The translations under genes and the position numbers were made by a program. This document shows positions 8,806 to 17,561 of a stretch of DNA of 64,000 bases, piece by piece. Under the pieces are notes generated by a model. The model did no database searches, had not been told where the DNA came from, and saw only the letters and a program-made list of their open reading frames with translations. Within the stretch, counting starts at the first letter, position 1, and each line of letters starts with the position of its first letter. The stretch spans positions 27,394-91,393 of the forward strand of contig DATGQE010000027.1 of assembly GCA_035304345.1 (NCBI GenBank), in the 5' to 3' direction. The DNA comes from IDS-8 sp035304345 (GTDB taxonomy: Bacteria > Pseudomonadota > Gammaproteobacteria > Steroidobacterales > Woeseiaceae).

Positions 8806-9139
8806 GGGGCTTCACCGGGTCGGTGCACGGCGGCAGAGCGCGTTGCGGAGGCTCTCCCCCGCCGTACGGTGACGGGCGTACGCGGCGGCTCGCGGCGATG
8901 CGGCTTCCGGATCATGGTGCTCGGGCTCGAACGGAGTGAGCCATGGTAGGCGCTCACCGCCCAACGACGCCAGCCTCCCCCCGCCGGGGGGATTGCCGGG
9001 AAGGCAGCTGCCCCGTGCCCGGTACCGCGCCGCCGCCAGGCGCGACGCGGGCAACCGGTATCCCTGGGCCGCCGGCAGCCTTTTTTCCCCGCGGGCCGGC
9101 TCCGCCCGTGCCGAAAGCACGCCGGCACGGCGCGTGCGC
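8806..9139. other. 334-base gap with GC hairpins, no gene seen
   Basis: No convincing coding frame. Features seen are a C6/G6 hairpin around 8976-8991, a T6 run at 9081-9086, and an inverted repeat CCGTGCCG/CGGCACGG at 9106-9113 and 9123-9130. The last lies just past the stop of the large secreted protein and may contribute to 3'-end formation, though no T tract follows it on that strand. The promoter of the MOSC gene must lie at the low end of this gap. Confidence 0.5.
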
Positions 9140-12100
9140 TTACGGGCGGCCGGTGGTCGCGCGGTAGATGTGCGGCCCGCCCGTGTTGCCCGTCGGGAGC
9201 AGGTTGCCGGCCCGCGAGCGCAACACGCCGTAACGGCCGTCTGCGCTGAGCGCCGGCCGCTCGCTGTCGCCGTCGCCCGCATTGCCGTCGAGGCTCTGCG
9301 ACAGGAGGAAGGTCGTCGGCGTGCAGCCCGCGCCCGCGCCGATACAGGTGTCACGGACGACGACCTGCCAGGCATCGTTGAAGTCCACGTTGCCCGGGAC
9401 GAGGTTCGGGTCCAGGCTCGTGAACGCAACGAGGCGCGCATCGCCGCTCATGCCGACCATGGCTCCGCCCGTCGGCGACGGGAGCCCGGTGTGTCCGACG
9501 GAGACGAGCATCGTCTCGCCGGTGGCGCGATCGTGCAGGAACACGTCCGTGACACTGTTCGTGTCGTCGTCGAAGGTACCGTCCCCGTCGAGGTCGGCGA
9601 GATTGGTCGCACTCGAGGAGAACGCGACGTAGCGCCCGTCGTCGCTCAGGGCGACCGGCTGGAAGCCGATGTCGTCGAACCCGCCGGACTGCTGCTCGCC
9701 CGCGCTGTTCACGGAGACGCGGGTGATCGTCGGGACGCAACCGGGGGTGAAGCAGCTCTCGGCGACGAACACGTCGGAGCGGGCGTTGCTGTCGCCGGCG
9801 ACGAGGTTGGTCGCACGCGACGCGAACGCCACGTGACTGCCGGTCGGGGTGATCGCCGGGAACATCGAGGCATTGTTGCCGGGCGAGCCGTCGGGCGCGG
9901 CGGAGACGAGGAAGGTGATGTCTCCCTCGATGTCGCGCAGGAAGATCTGGCTCGACTGCGACGGCAGGTTCGTGAGCGGCGAATTCGACTGGAACGCGAC
10001 CAGGCCCGCGTTGCTCATCGCCGGCCACTGGCTCGAGCCTTGCAGCGGGACGCTGCCGTCGGGCATGCGGCTCACGAGCGTGAGCGGCCCGAGGCACTCG
10101 ACGGGACCGACCGGCGGCACGCAGGTGCCGACGACGAAAATGTTGGGCAGGAACGTGTCGCTCGTGTCGCCCTCCACGAGATTGTTGGAGCTCGAGCCGA
10201 AGGCGACGTGGTTCCCGTTCGGGCTCAGGCTGATGCCGCTCTGGACGGCGGTCAGTGCGCCGTTCGGCGAATCGCCGTCCAGGCCGCGCGCAGCGCAGCG
10301 CGTGACGCCCGTGCTGATGCGCCGCACGAACACCTCGCATCCCGCGGTGCCGTCGAGATTGGTCGCAGCCGAGGTGAAGACCACGACGTCGCCGTCCGCG
10401 CTGATGTCGTTGAGCAGCGTGCCGCCGTTCGCGCTGTCGCCGTTGCCCGCGACCGAGACGCGCGCCTCCGTCCCGATCCCGGTCTGTCCGCCGGCGGGTG
10501 CGATGGCAACGGTGTAGCTTTGCGAAGCCGTTTGCGGCGGCCCCCGGGAGTCCGTCGCCTCCACCGTGAACGTGTACGAGCCGCCGCTCGCGGGCGTGCC
10601 GCTCACGGTGCCGGTGCCCGCATCGAGAGCGAGGCCCGGCGGCAGCGCACCCGCCGTCACGGCGAACGTGACGGGGGCCATGCCGCCGGACGTGCCGATC
10701 GTCGCGCTGTACGCGGTGCCTTCCGTGCCGGCAGGCAGCGTCGCCGTCGTGATCGCCAGGGGATCGGGGGGCGCCACGTCGAAACGCGCCTCGCAGAGGA
10801 GGTCGGCGTCCATCGTCACCGTGCCGTCCGTGCAGTCGGGGTCGCTGTCGCTGCCCCACGAGAACTGCGAGCCCGCGTCCGGCGTGGCCATGAGCAGCAC
10901 CTGCGTGCCCGCCGGGAAAGCGGCGCTGCAGATGGCGTTCTCGCTGCAGTCGATGCCCGCGGGGGCGCTGGTTACGCGGCCGCTCCCGAGGCCGGAGACG
11001 AGCACTTCCAGCGTGAACTCGCCTTCCGGCGGCGGACCGCTGCCGAAGATCACGTCGATCACGCGATCGCCGTCCATGCGCACCGTGCAGACCTCGGCGA
11101 AATCGCCGGTGACCGTCTCGCAGCCCTCGCCCCAGGAGTCGAAATCCTGCACCGAGCCGATGTCCACCCGCAGCGTGACCAGCGTGCCGTCGGAGAACAC
11201 GTTCGAGCAGGCGCCGCCGGCGGCGGTGCCGCAGACTATCCCCGAGGGCACGCTGGTGACGACACCCGTGAGCGAGCCGGCCTGGTTCACGATCAGCGTG
11301 CGCCCGTTCGGTATGAAGCCCGAGCCCTGGCGGGCCGTGCCGGAGCACTGGCGCGCGACCACCACCTCGGAGGGGGTCTCCACGAGCACGTTCGTCTCCG
11401 TCGCCTCGATGACGGGCGGCGTCTCGTCGGGCATCGTCGTGTACGCCTCGCTCGCGATCGCGATCGGCCGCGACACCGGGTCCACGACCTCGGCGCGCAG
11501 GCGCTGCGCGTTGCAGCCGTCCGCGATCCGTCCGTCCGCGCCGACGCGCAGCACCCAGGCTTCCGTGAAATCGCCCATCGAGTCGGAATGACCGGTCACG
11601 AGGAAGCCGCCGTCGGCGAGGGCTTCGACGCCGTGCACGATCTCGTCGTAGAGGCCGCCGTACTGCGCGAACCATTGCAACCGGCCGTCGTCGCCGATCT
11701 TGAGCAGCAGGATGTCGTAGCGGCCGAACGTTTCGGGCTCGACCGCATCCTGCACGCTGGCCGCGAGCAGGAAACCGTTGTCGGCAGCCGGGGCGATCCG
11801 CCTGTTCTGCGCAGTCTCGGAACGCCCCTGGGGGTACTCCATCGCCCATACCGGCTCGCCGCTCGCGTCGATGCGGAGTGCCGCCGGCGGAGCGTCGCTC
11901 GCGGAACGTTCCGGCGGGCGGTAGCCGCCGACGAGAACGGCGCCGCCATCTGCCGTCAGCCTGAGATCTTCGACGTAGAAGGTGTCGTAAGACTTCCGCC
12001 AGAGAACCTCCCGCTCGGTCGAGTCCAGTGCGACGGCCCAGCTACCGCCGAATCTCGTGCCGGCGACGACCAGTCGGCCATCGTCCGCCGCGCGGAGCGC

Positions 12101-14065
12101 GAGCGGCGGGACCAGGCCCTCCACCAAGGCCAGGTAGGCGGTGGGATCCCGAAGCGACGGGCTCACCCACTCCGGTGCGCCCGATGCATCCAGCACGATC
12201 ACGCGCGCGACCGCGGCGTCGTCCGTGCCGCTCACGACGAAGCGGCCGTCCGCCAGGGGCCGCACGGCGTCGATCGGACGCTCGGCCGACGCGATCGGGC
12301 CCTCGATAGTCTGAACCCCGGGGCTGAAGCCCTGGAGACGGCGTTGCCAGCCTATTGCGCCCTGCGCGTCGAGGCGCGCAAGCCAGGTATGCGTGCCCTG
12401 CATGCCACTGAGCACGTAACCGTCGACTGTTCCGCCGGCGCCGGGCACCACCTGGACGCCGAACGCATACTCTCCCGCGAGCTCCTCGGGCGGCTCGACG
12501 ATCGGCGCCCCTTCGAACACGCCACCCGACTCGTCGAGCCGGATCAACTTGCCGGAGCCCATGCCGATGAAGCCGTAGCCCGGTCCGCCTGCGAAGGTGA
12601 GACCGATAGAGGGCATCAGCGTGAACTCGATCTCATCCACGACGCCGGCGAAGAAACCCGCCTCCACCTCGAATCCGAACCCGACGATGGGGCTCTTCAT
12701 CCGCCTGCACCCGACGGGGCAGTCCACCGTTGCGAGTACCTGCACGCGATGCTCGCCCTCCAGCCCCCGGACCAGCCGCGGGACGTCGGTTCCCGGGAGC
12801 TGCACCACGGCCAGCGTGTCACCACCGAATGGCGCGAGGAAATTGGCAACGGCGGGAGCGCCGGGCGACCTCGCATCGGTGGCCGCCACGTAAACGCACC
12901 CGGGTCGCGGGAGCACGGCGCGGCATACCGAGGTCAACGCGTGGATGGTGTCACCGGCGAGATCATCGCGGCGCCAGACCTCCGCGCCGTTCGCATCCAG
13001 CAACACCAGTCGGGGCTCGTTGTGCTGGCGGAACGCCACGAGAATGCCTTCCGATTCCCCGTCGCCGTCCCGATCGTCGACCACGTGGAGCGCGTCGACC
13101 TTCGTTCCCACGAGCGTCGCCTGCCAGCGAATGGATTGCGGTGCGGCGTCCAGGCGCGCAACGACGACCCGCTGGTCGCCATCGCGGCCCTTCGCGTCGA
13201 AGGCTGCCACGGCACCGCCTCCCGGCAGCGCGCGCACCAGCCCCGGCAGGGCCAGCGGCTGCCGGTCGTCGTCGTTGCCCAGGAACGTGGACCAGAGCCG
13301 ATCACCGGACGGGCCCAGGCGTACGACCCAGAGCCGTTGGACGAGGGTGGCTTGCCCGTTCCGGTTGACGGTGGCGGCTGCAATGGCTGCGACCAGCAAC
13401 CCGCCGTCGGCGGGAACGTCGATATCGAGCACCGTCTCCGAGGTTCCCTCGTCGCCGAAGAAATAGTCTTCGGAGGTGAGCGGACCGGCGTCGTGCCGAC
13501 GCGTCCACGCCAGGCGGTCAGCGGCGTCGATGCGGGCAACCAGCAGGTCCCTGCCCGGCTCGAAGTACTGCACCGTGGGTACGTCGCTGGCGTAGCCGGC
13601 AACCCAGGCGCCATCGCCGCTGCCGTCACCGTCGCGGTCGGGTTCCGCTGCGATCTCGAAGAGGCTGACATACTCCCCCACGGCGCGGGCGGAACGCACT
13701 CCGTAGGTGCGCTGCCACTCGACGTCGCCGAACGCGTCGAGCGCGATGACCCAGGCATCGCTTTCGACACCGAGCGGCTCCGGCTCGCCGATACGCCCCA
13801 GGCCTGCGCCCCGCTGGTTCCAGGTGCCGGCCACGACGTAGCCGCCGCCCGGCCGCGCCGCGCCGGCCGCCGCGTAATCCCGCGCGGGACCGCCGAAGGA
13901 CTTCGCCCAGGTGGGTGCCGCGGGCTGGCCGCCGGGTCCGGTGTCTTCTCCGGAGCTGCCGCCACTGCCGCTGCCGCCGGTGGCCAGGAGGCTGCCGATG
14001 CCGAGCGCGCCGACGAGGGCGGTCAGCGCGAGCCGGAACGGGGATGGGGACTTCGAGCGTGTCAT
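9140..14065 (-). CDS. very large secreted beta-rich protein (PQQ/kelch-like N-half, InlB repeats, Ig domain, PD40-like C-third)
   Basis: A 1641-residue protein with an N-terminal signal (FRLALTALVGALGIGSLLAT) followed by a Gly/Ser linker. Residues about 45-890 consist of repeated units of the type WAKSFGG...GGGYVVAGT, with DGDGDG-like and WRRDD segments, resembling beta-propeller or delta-60-type repeats. About 925-1095 hold two divergent InlB B-repeat-like modules (TSVPSGIVCG, TSAPAGIDCS). About 1098-1190 is a putative Ig domain of the He_PIG kind (LPPGLALDAGTGTVSGTP). About 1195-1641 carry TolB/PD40-like blades (VAFSSSATNLADLDGDG). The frame is open far upstream, but the ATG at 14065 gives the signal peptide and overlaps the stop of the small membrane gene before it. 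Likely surface-attached or secreted; no catalytic domain is recognised. Confidence 0.82.
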   Translation of the reverse strand: MTRSKSPSPFRLALTALVGALGIGSLLATGGSGSGGSSGEDTGPGGQPAAPTWAKSFGGPARDYAAAGAARPGGGYVVAGTWNQRGAGLGRIGEPEPLGVESDAWVIALDAFGDVEWQRTYGVRSARAVGEYVSLFEIAAEPDRDGDGSGDGAWVAGYASDVPTVQYFEPGRDLLVARIDAADRLAWTRRHDAGPLTSEDYFFGDEGTSETVLDIDVPADGGLLVAAIAAATVNRNGQATLVQRLWVVRLGPSGDRLWSTFLGNDDDRQPLALPGLVRALPGGGAVAAFDAKGRDGDQRVVVARLDAAPQSIRWQATLVGTKVDALHVVDDRDGDGESEGILVAFRQHNEPRLVLLDANGAEVWRRDDLAGDTIHALTSVCRAVLPRPGCVYVAATDARSPGAPAVANFLAPFGGDTLAVVQLPGTDVPRLVRGLEGEHRVQVLATVDCPVGCRRMKSPIVGFGFEVEAGFFAGVVDEIEFTLMPSIGLTFAGGPGYGFIGMGSGKLIRLDESGGVFEGAPIVEPPEELAGEYAFGVQVVPGAGGTVDGYVLSGMQGTHTWLARLDAQGAIGWQRRLQGFSPGVQTIEGPIASAERPIDAVRPLADGRFVVSGTDDAAVARVIVLDASGAPEWVSPSLRDPTAYLALVEGLVPPLALRAADDGRLVVAGTRFGGSWAVALDSTEREVLWRKSYDTFYVEDLRLTADGGAVLVGGYRPPERSASDAPPAALRIDASGEPVWAMEYPQGRSETAQNRRIAPAADNGFLLAASVQDAVEPETFGRYDILLLKIGDDGRLQWFAQYGGLYDEIVHGVEALADGGFLVTGHSDSMGDFTEAWVLRVGADGRIADGCNAQRLRAEVVDPVSRPIAIASEAYTTMPDETPPVIEATETNVLVETPSEVVVARQCSGTARQGSGFIPNGRTLIVNQAGSLTGVVTSVPSGIVCGTAAGGACSNVFSDGTLVTLRVDIGSVQDFDSWGEGCETVTGDFAEVCTVRMDGDRVIDVIFGSGPPPEGEFTLEVLVSGLGSGRVTSAPAGIDCSENAICSAAFPAGTQVLLMATPDAGSQFSWGSDSDPDCTDGTVTMDADLLCEARFDVAPPDPLAITTATLPAGTEGTAYSATIGTSGGMAPVTFAVTAGALPPGLALDAGTGTVSGTPASGGSYTFTVEATDSRGPPQTASQSYTVAIAPAGGQTGIGTEARVSVAGNGDSANGGTLLNDISADGDVVVFTSAATNLDGTAGCEVFVRRISTGVTRCAARGLDGDSPNGALTAVQSGISLSPNGNHVAFGSSSNNLVEGDTSDTFLPNIFVVGTCVPPVGPVECLGPLTLVSRMPDGSVPLQGSSQWPAMSNAGLVAFQSNSPLTNLPSQSSQIFLRDIEGDITFLVSAAPDGSPGNNASMFPAITPTGSHVAFASRATNLVAGDSNARSDVFVAESCFTPGCVPTITRVSVNSAGEQQSGGFDDIGFQPVALSDDGRYVAFSSSATNLADLDGDGTFDDDTNSVTDVFLHDRATGETMLVSVGHTGLPSPTGGAMVGMSGDARLVAFTSLDPNLVPGNVDFNDAWQVVVRDTCIGAGAGCTPTTFLLSQSLDGNAGDGDSERPALSADGRYGVLRSRAGNLLPTGNTGGPHIYRATTGRP

Positions 14066-14517
14066 GGAAACGTCCTGCGATCGAGCCAAAGGGAAACGAA
14101 AGCGGCCAGCACCACGGCGCAGGCAACGGCAAGGACGTCCATGGCATCGAACGTGCCGTTCACGAAGTAGCCGAGGGAGAGTCGGGCAGCCATTGCCGGG
14201 TGCTGGCCGAATTCGAAGAGCAGGTTCACGCCGCCCGCGATCGCGGCCGCCGGGAGGAGCGCCTTGCGGCTGCCCCGCGCCGCCGCCCCGAGGAACGCGA
14301 ACGCGAGGGTGTGCAGGAAGCTCGGCAAGGGGCCGTTCACGGGCGCGGGCAGGCGAAGCACGGGCACGGGCGCCGGGAGCGATGCCGGCCAGGCCGCCAG
14401 GTCCGCGACGGGTCGCGCCGCCAGGTAGTAGAGCGCGCCGATCGCGAGCAGGCTCGCGCCGGCCACCCAGAAGGCGAACACCGCCGCCATGCCCGGTCTT
14501 GCAGCTCCCTCGTGCAT
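14062..14517 (-). CDS. small membrane protein, possibly VanZ-like
   Basis: About 151 residues with four to five hydrophobic helices. The segment FGQHPAMAARLSLGYFVNGT followed by FDAMDVLA, with an Asp-x-x-Asp-like polar pattern near the last helix, recalls VanZ-like proteins, but the match is weak. The stop codon overlaps the ATG of the 1641-residue secreted protein (ATGA), so both should be co-translated. The start is uncertain: the frame is open to 14550, with ATG codons at 14550, 14517 and 14490. The role in export, anchoring or regulation of the large partner is inference from the coupling. Confidence 0.6.
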   Translation of the reverse strand: MHEGAARPGMAAVFAFWVAGASLLAIGALYYLAARPVADLAAWPASLPAPVPVLRLPAPVNGPLPSFLHTLAFAFLGAAARGSRKALLPAAAIAGGVNLLFEFGQHPAMAARLSLGYFVNGTFDAMDVLAVACAVVLAAFVSLWLDRRTFP

Positions 14518-14656
14518 GCGACGGAACTTGGCCTGGGCCGGGCCCGGCACGCCTGATGGCGGGGTAATGAAGCGCTAATGGTTTCTTGACGGTGTCGTTC
14601 GGCCTGTGGCCTATTGCCGGGAGAGCTGGCCGGGAGAGACTTGGAACGGGGGTCGA

Positions 14657-16585
14657 TTGGCTTCCTCGGTGCGTGCACGGGAATCCTTCCGCCTGGGTGC
14701 CTGGCGCGTCGATCCCGGGCTGTGCGAAATCGCCGACGGCGAGCGCGTGGCCCGGGTCGAGCCGCGGGCCATGGCGGTGCTGTGCCACCTCGCCACGCGC
14801 GCCGGCGAAACGGTGGCGCGCGACGAGCTGCTGGATGCGGTCTGGGGCAACCGCTTCGTCGTCGAGGAGGCCGTCTCGCGCTGCATCTCGCAACTCCGGC
14901 AGGCGCTCGGCGACGACCCGCGCGAGCCGCGCTACATCCAGACCGTGCCGAAGATCGGCTACCGGCTGCTGCCGGCGGTCGAGCCGGCGGACTCACCAGC
15001 CGGGAAAGCCGAAAGCGGCACGTCCCCCGGCGCCGTTCCGCGCTTTCGGCGCGCGGTCCTCGGCGGCGCCCTGCTCGTCGTCGTGGCCGCCGTCGCCCTA
15101 ATCCCCTGGCTGCAGTCACGCGAAGGGCCGGCGGCCTCCGCGCCGCGCGCGATCGTGCAGCAGCGCTCCGTCGCCGTGCTCCCGTTCGTCGCCATCGGCG
15201 GCAATCCACGCGACGAGCTGCTGGCCGACGGCATGACCGAGGAAATCATCCACCTGCTCGCCAGCGTGCCGGGGCTGCACGTCACCTCGCGCACCTCCTC
15301 CTTCCATTTCAAGGGGCGCGAAGCGAGCGTGGAGGAGATCGCCCGCCAGCTCGGCGTCGCGCACGTGCTCGAAGGCAGCGTGCGCAGCGACGATGAGCGC
15401 TTCCGCGTGACGGTGCAGCTCATCGATGTCGCCGCGGACGCTCACATCTGGTCGGAGGCGTTCGAAGGCGAGCTGGCCGGGTTCCTGGAGGTGCAGAAAG
15501 CCATCGCGACCGCGGTGGCGCAGCGCCTGAACCTGTCGCTCGACCGGCGGCTGCTCACCGGCGAACCCGCGACCCATGATCTCGCGGCCTGGCAGCTCTT
15601 CGTCGAGGCGTGGCTCGCCGTGGAGCGTTTCGACGAGCGTTCGATCCGCGACGGCATCCGCCTGTTCGAGGCGGCGCTCGAGCGCGATGCTCAGTTCGGG
15701 AACGCGTGGTCCGGGCTCGCGCTCGCGCGCTGGGTACTGCCGGCCGTGAGTGACATGACGCTGGAGGAGATCGCGCAATCGGACCGCCTCGCGCTCGTCG
15801 CCGCGGAACGCGCGGCGGAGCTGACCCCGATGACGAGCAGCGCGCGCTTCGTGCTGGCCGATTCCGCCCGCGTCCGGCACGACTTTGCCGAGGCCGAAAC
15901 TCGTTACCGTGACGCGCTCGCGAGCCTGCCGGGCGAGGCGATCCTGCACTACGGCTACAGCAACGTGCTCGCCAACGTCGGGCGGACGCGCGCGGCGCTC
16001 GCGGAGGCGCAGGTCAACCAGCGGCTCGATCCGCTGTCACCGGTCGGTGCTTACACGGTCGCGCAGAGCTGGCTGCTGCTCGGCAACGAGGCGGAAGCCC
16101 GCCGCCACCTTCGCCGGAGCCGCGACCTGGGCAACGAGAATCGCGTGCTGGAACAGGCCGAAGCCTACCTGCACCTGCGTGCGCGCGACTACGCGGCCGC
16201 GCGCGCCACGGTGGCCGATCTCCACGACGCGGCGGAGTCGGAAGCGATGCTGGCAGTGATCGAAGCGCTCGAGGATCCGGCGCAGCGCCAATCGGCGGTT
16301 GCGTCGATCGCGTCGCTGCCGCCGTGGACGATCCAGCCCTTCCGCGGCCGCCTGTACGCGGCGCTCCTGCTCGGCGAGCGGGAGCTCGCCTGGCAGGCGG
16401 CCGAGGAAGGCGTCGCGCTCGGGCTCGAGCCGACGCTGCACTGGTGGCTGCCCGAGGCGTCCATCCTGAGATCCGACCCGCGCTTCGCGGCGCTCGCCGA
16501 GCGACTGAATCTCCTTCCGTACTGGCGCGAGCGCGGCTGGCCCGACGCCTGCCGCGCTTCCGGCGCGGAGCTCACCTGCCGCTGA
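14657..16585 (+). CDS. CadC-like transmembrane winged-helix regulator with TolB-like and TPR regions
   Basis: About 642 residues. Residues about 10-108 form an OmpR/CadC winged helix (EPRAMAVLCHLATRAGETVA, the ISQLRQALGDD recognition helix, IQTVPKIGYRL wing). A single membrane helix lies near 131-152. Next comes a TolB-N-like domain (RSVAVLPFVAIGGN to AHIWSEAFEGEL) and then TPR-type helical repeats to the end. Such proteins bind DNA from the membrane and sense periplasmic conditions. The TTG at 14657 is preferred because GGGGG lies six to ten bases upstream; a GTG at 14606 lacks a ribosome-binding site. It is divergent from the small membrane protein/large secreted protein pair, 139 bases apart, and is the obvious candidate regulator of it. 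The 3' end abuts a permease remnant. Confidence 0.85.
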   Translation: MASSVRARESFRLGAWRVDPGLCEIADGERVARVEPRAMAVLCHLATRAGETVARDELLDAVWGNRFVVEEAVSRCISQLRQALGDDPREPRYIQTVPKIGYRLLPAVEPADSPAGKAESGTSPGAVPRFRRAVLGGALLVVVAAVALIPWLQSREGPAASAPRAIVQQRSVAVLPFVAIGGNPRDELLADGMTEEIIHLLASVPGLHVTSRTSSFHFKGREASVEEIARQLGVAHVLEGSVRSDDERFRVTVQLIDVAADAHIWSEAFEGELAGFLEVQKAIATAVAQRLNLSLDRRLLTGEPATHDLAAWQLFVEAWLAVERFDERSIRDGIRLFEAALERDAQFGNAWSGLALARWVLPAVSDMTLEEIAQSDRLALVAAERAAELTPMTSSARFVLADSARVRHDFAEAETRYRDALASLPGEAILHYGYSNVLANVGRTRAALAEAQVNQRLDPLSPVGAYTVAQSWLLLGNEAEARRHLRRSRDLGNENRVLEQAEAYLHLRARDYAAARATVADLHDAAESEAMLAVIEALEDPAQRQSAVASIASLPPWTIQPFRGRLYAALLLGERELAWQAAEEGVALGLEPTLHWWLPEASILRSDPRFAALAERLNLLPYWRERGWPDACRASGAELTCR

Positions 16586-16587
16586 GA

Positions 16588-17416
16588 CCCCCGGCGCTCG
16601 ACGTATCCATCCTGGCCGGCCGCGGATTCGACGGCCGCGACCGCGCCGAAAGCGTGCCGGTATGCATCGTGAACGAGACCTTCGTGCGCAAGCATCTCCA
16701 GGGAATCCCCCCCGTCGGAGCGCGCATTGCGCTGCGCAGCTCTTCGGGGCCGGGAGCCGAAGTGCTGGTGCAGCGAGATCGTCGGCGTGGCCGAGCCGGT
16801 CAAGTCACGTGCGACCGAGACCGAAGCTGCGCCGATGATCTACGTTCCGATCGCACAGGACCCCGAGGACGACGCCTACCTCGTCGTGCGCAGCAGCACC
16901 GGCAACGCAGAAGCGCTGATCGGGCCGGTTCGCGCTGCCCTCGCACGCGTCGACACCGAACAGCTCGTCAGCATCCGCGACGTCATGACGCTGGACGACG
17001 TCGCGTGGGAAGCCACCTCGCGCCATCGCTTCCGGGCGCTCGTCGTCGGCACCTTTGCCGCGCTCGCGTTGCTGCTCGCCATGATCGGCCTGTTCGGGAT
17101 ACTGGCCTACTCCGTGCAGCAGCGTACCCGCGATTTCGGCGTGCGCATGGCGATGGGCGCAACCGCGAGCGACGTGCGGCGCCTGGTCCTGCGCAACGCC
17201 GCGGGCCTGATCGCCGCCGGCACGCTCGTCGGTTTCGTGCTGGCCGTGCTGCTGAGCCGCTGGCTGGCCACGGTGCTCTACGACGTGCGGCCGCTCGACC
17301 CGCTCACGTTCGCCGGCGTCGTGCTGCTGCTGGCGATTGCAGCCATGCTCTCGGCGCTTGGCCCCGCGTGGCGTGCCGCGCGCGTGCACCCGGTCGTCGC
17401 CTTGCGCCAGTCCTGA
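16588..17416 (+). pseudogene. 5'-truncated, frameshifted FtsX/MacB-type ABC permease remnant
   Basis: Immediately after the CadC-like stop, one frame reads ALDVSILAGRGFDGRDRAES and VCIVNETFVRKHLQGIPP. This is the periplasmic-domain pattern of large FtsX-like (ADOP family) ABC permeases. Around 16765-16775 the homology jumps to the next frame, continuing as EIVGVAEPVKS, MIYVPIAQ and the final three membrane helices with YSVQQRTRDFGVRMAMGA and the terminal PAWRAARVHPVVALRQS. The first half of the usual ~800-residue protein and its start are missing. The downstream part alone is an intact open frame from 16727. I call it a decayed gene; a sequencing error could explain the shift but not the missing 5' half. 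Confidence 0.75.
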
Positions 17417-17561
17417 TTCGCGCTCCGGGCCGGCAGCCGCCGGAATCGCCGCGACGACGGCGTGCCTGGCGGGTCGCCCGGCCGAAGCCTTGCGTTCCAT
17501 GCCCCCTTTCCCCACGATCGAAGGATCGTCCACCTCCTTCCGACATCCTCCGGAGCGTCCG

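Noticed and set aside
9081..9086. T6 run considered as a plus-strand terminator
   Set aside because: No convincing stem directly precedes it on the plus strand and no plus-strand gene ends nearby.
8936..14170. A 1744-codon open frame on the plus strand
   Set aside because: It lies opposite the large secreted protein, has a composition dominated by Arg, Ala, Gly, Asp and His without any domain, and is a typical antisense shadow of a GC-rich gene.
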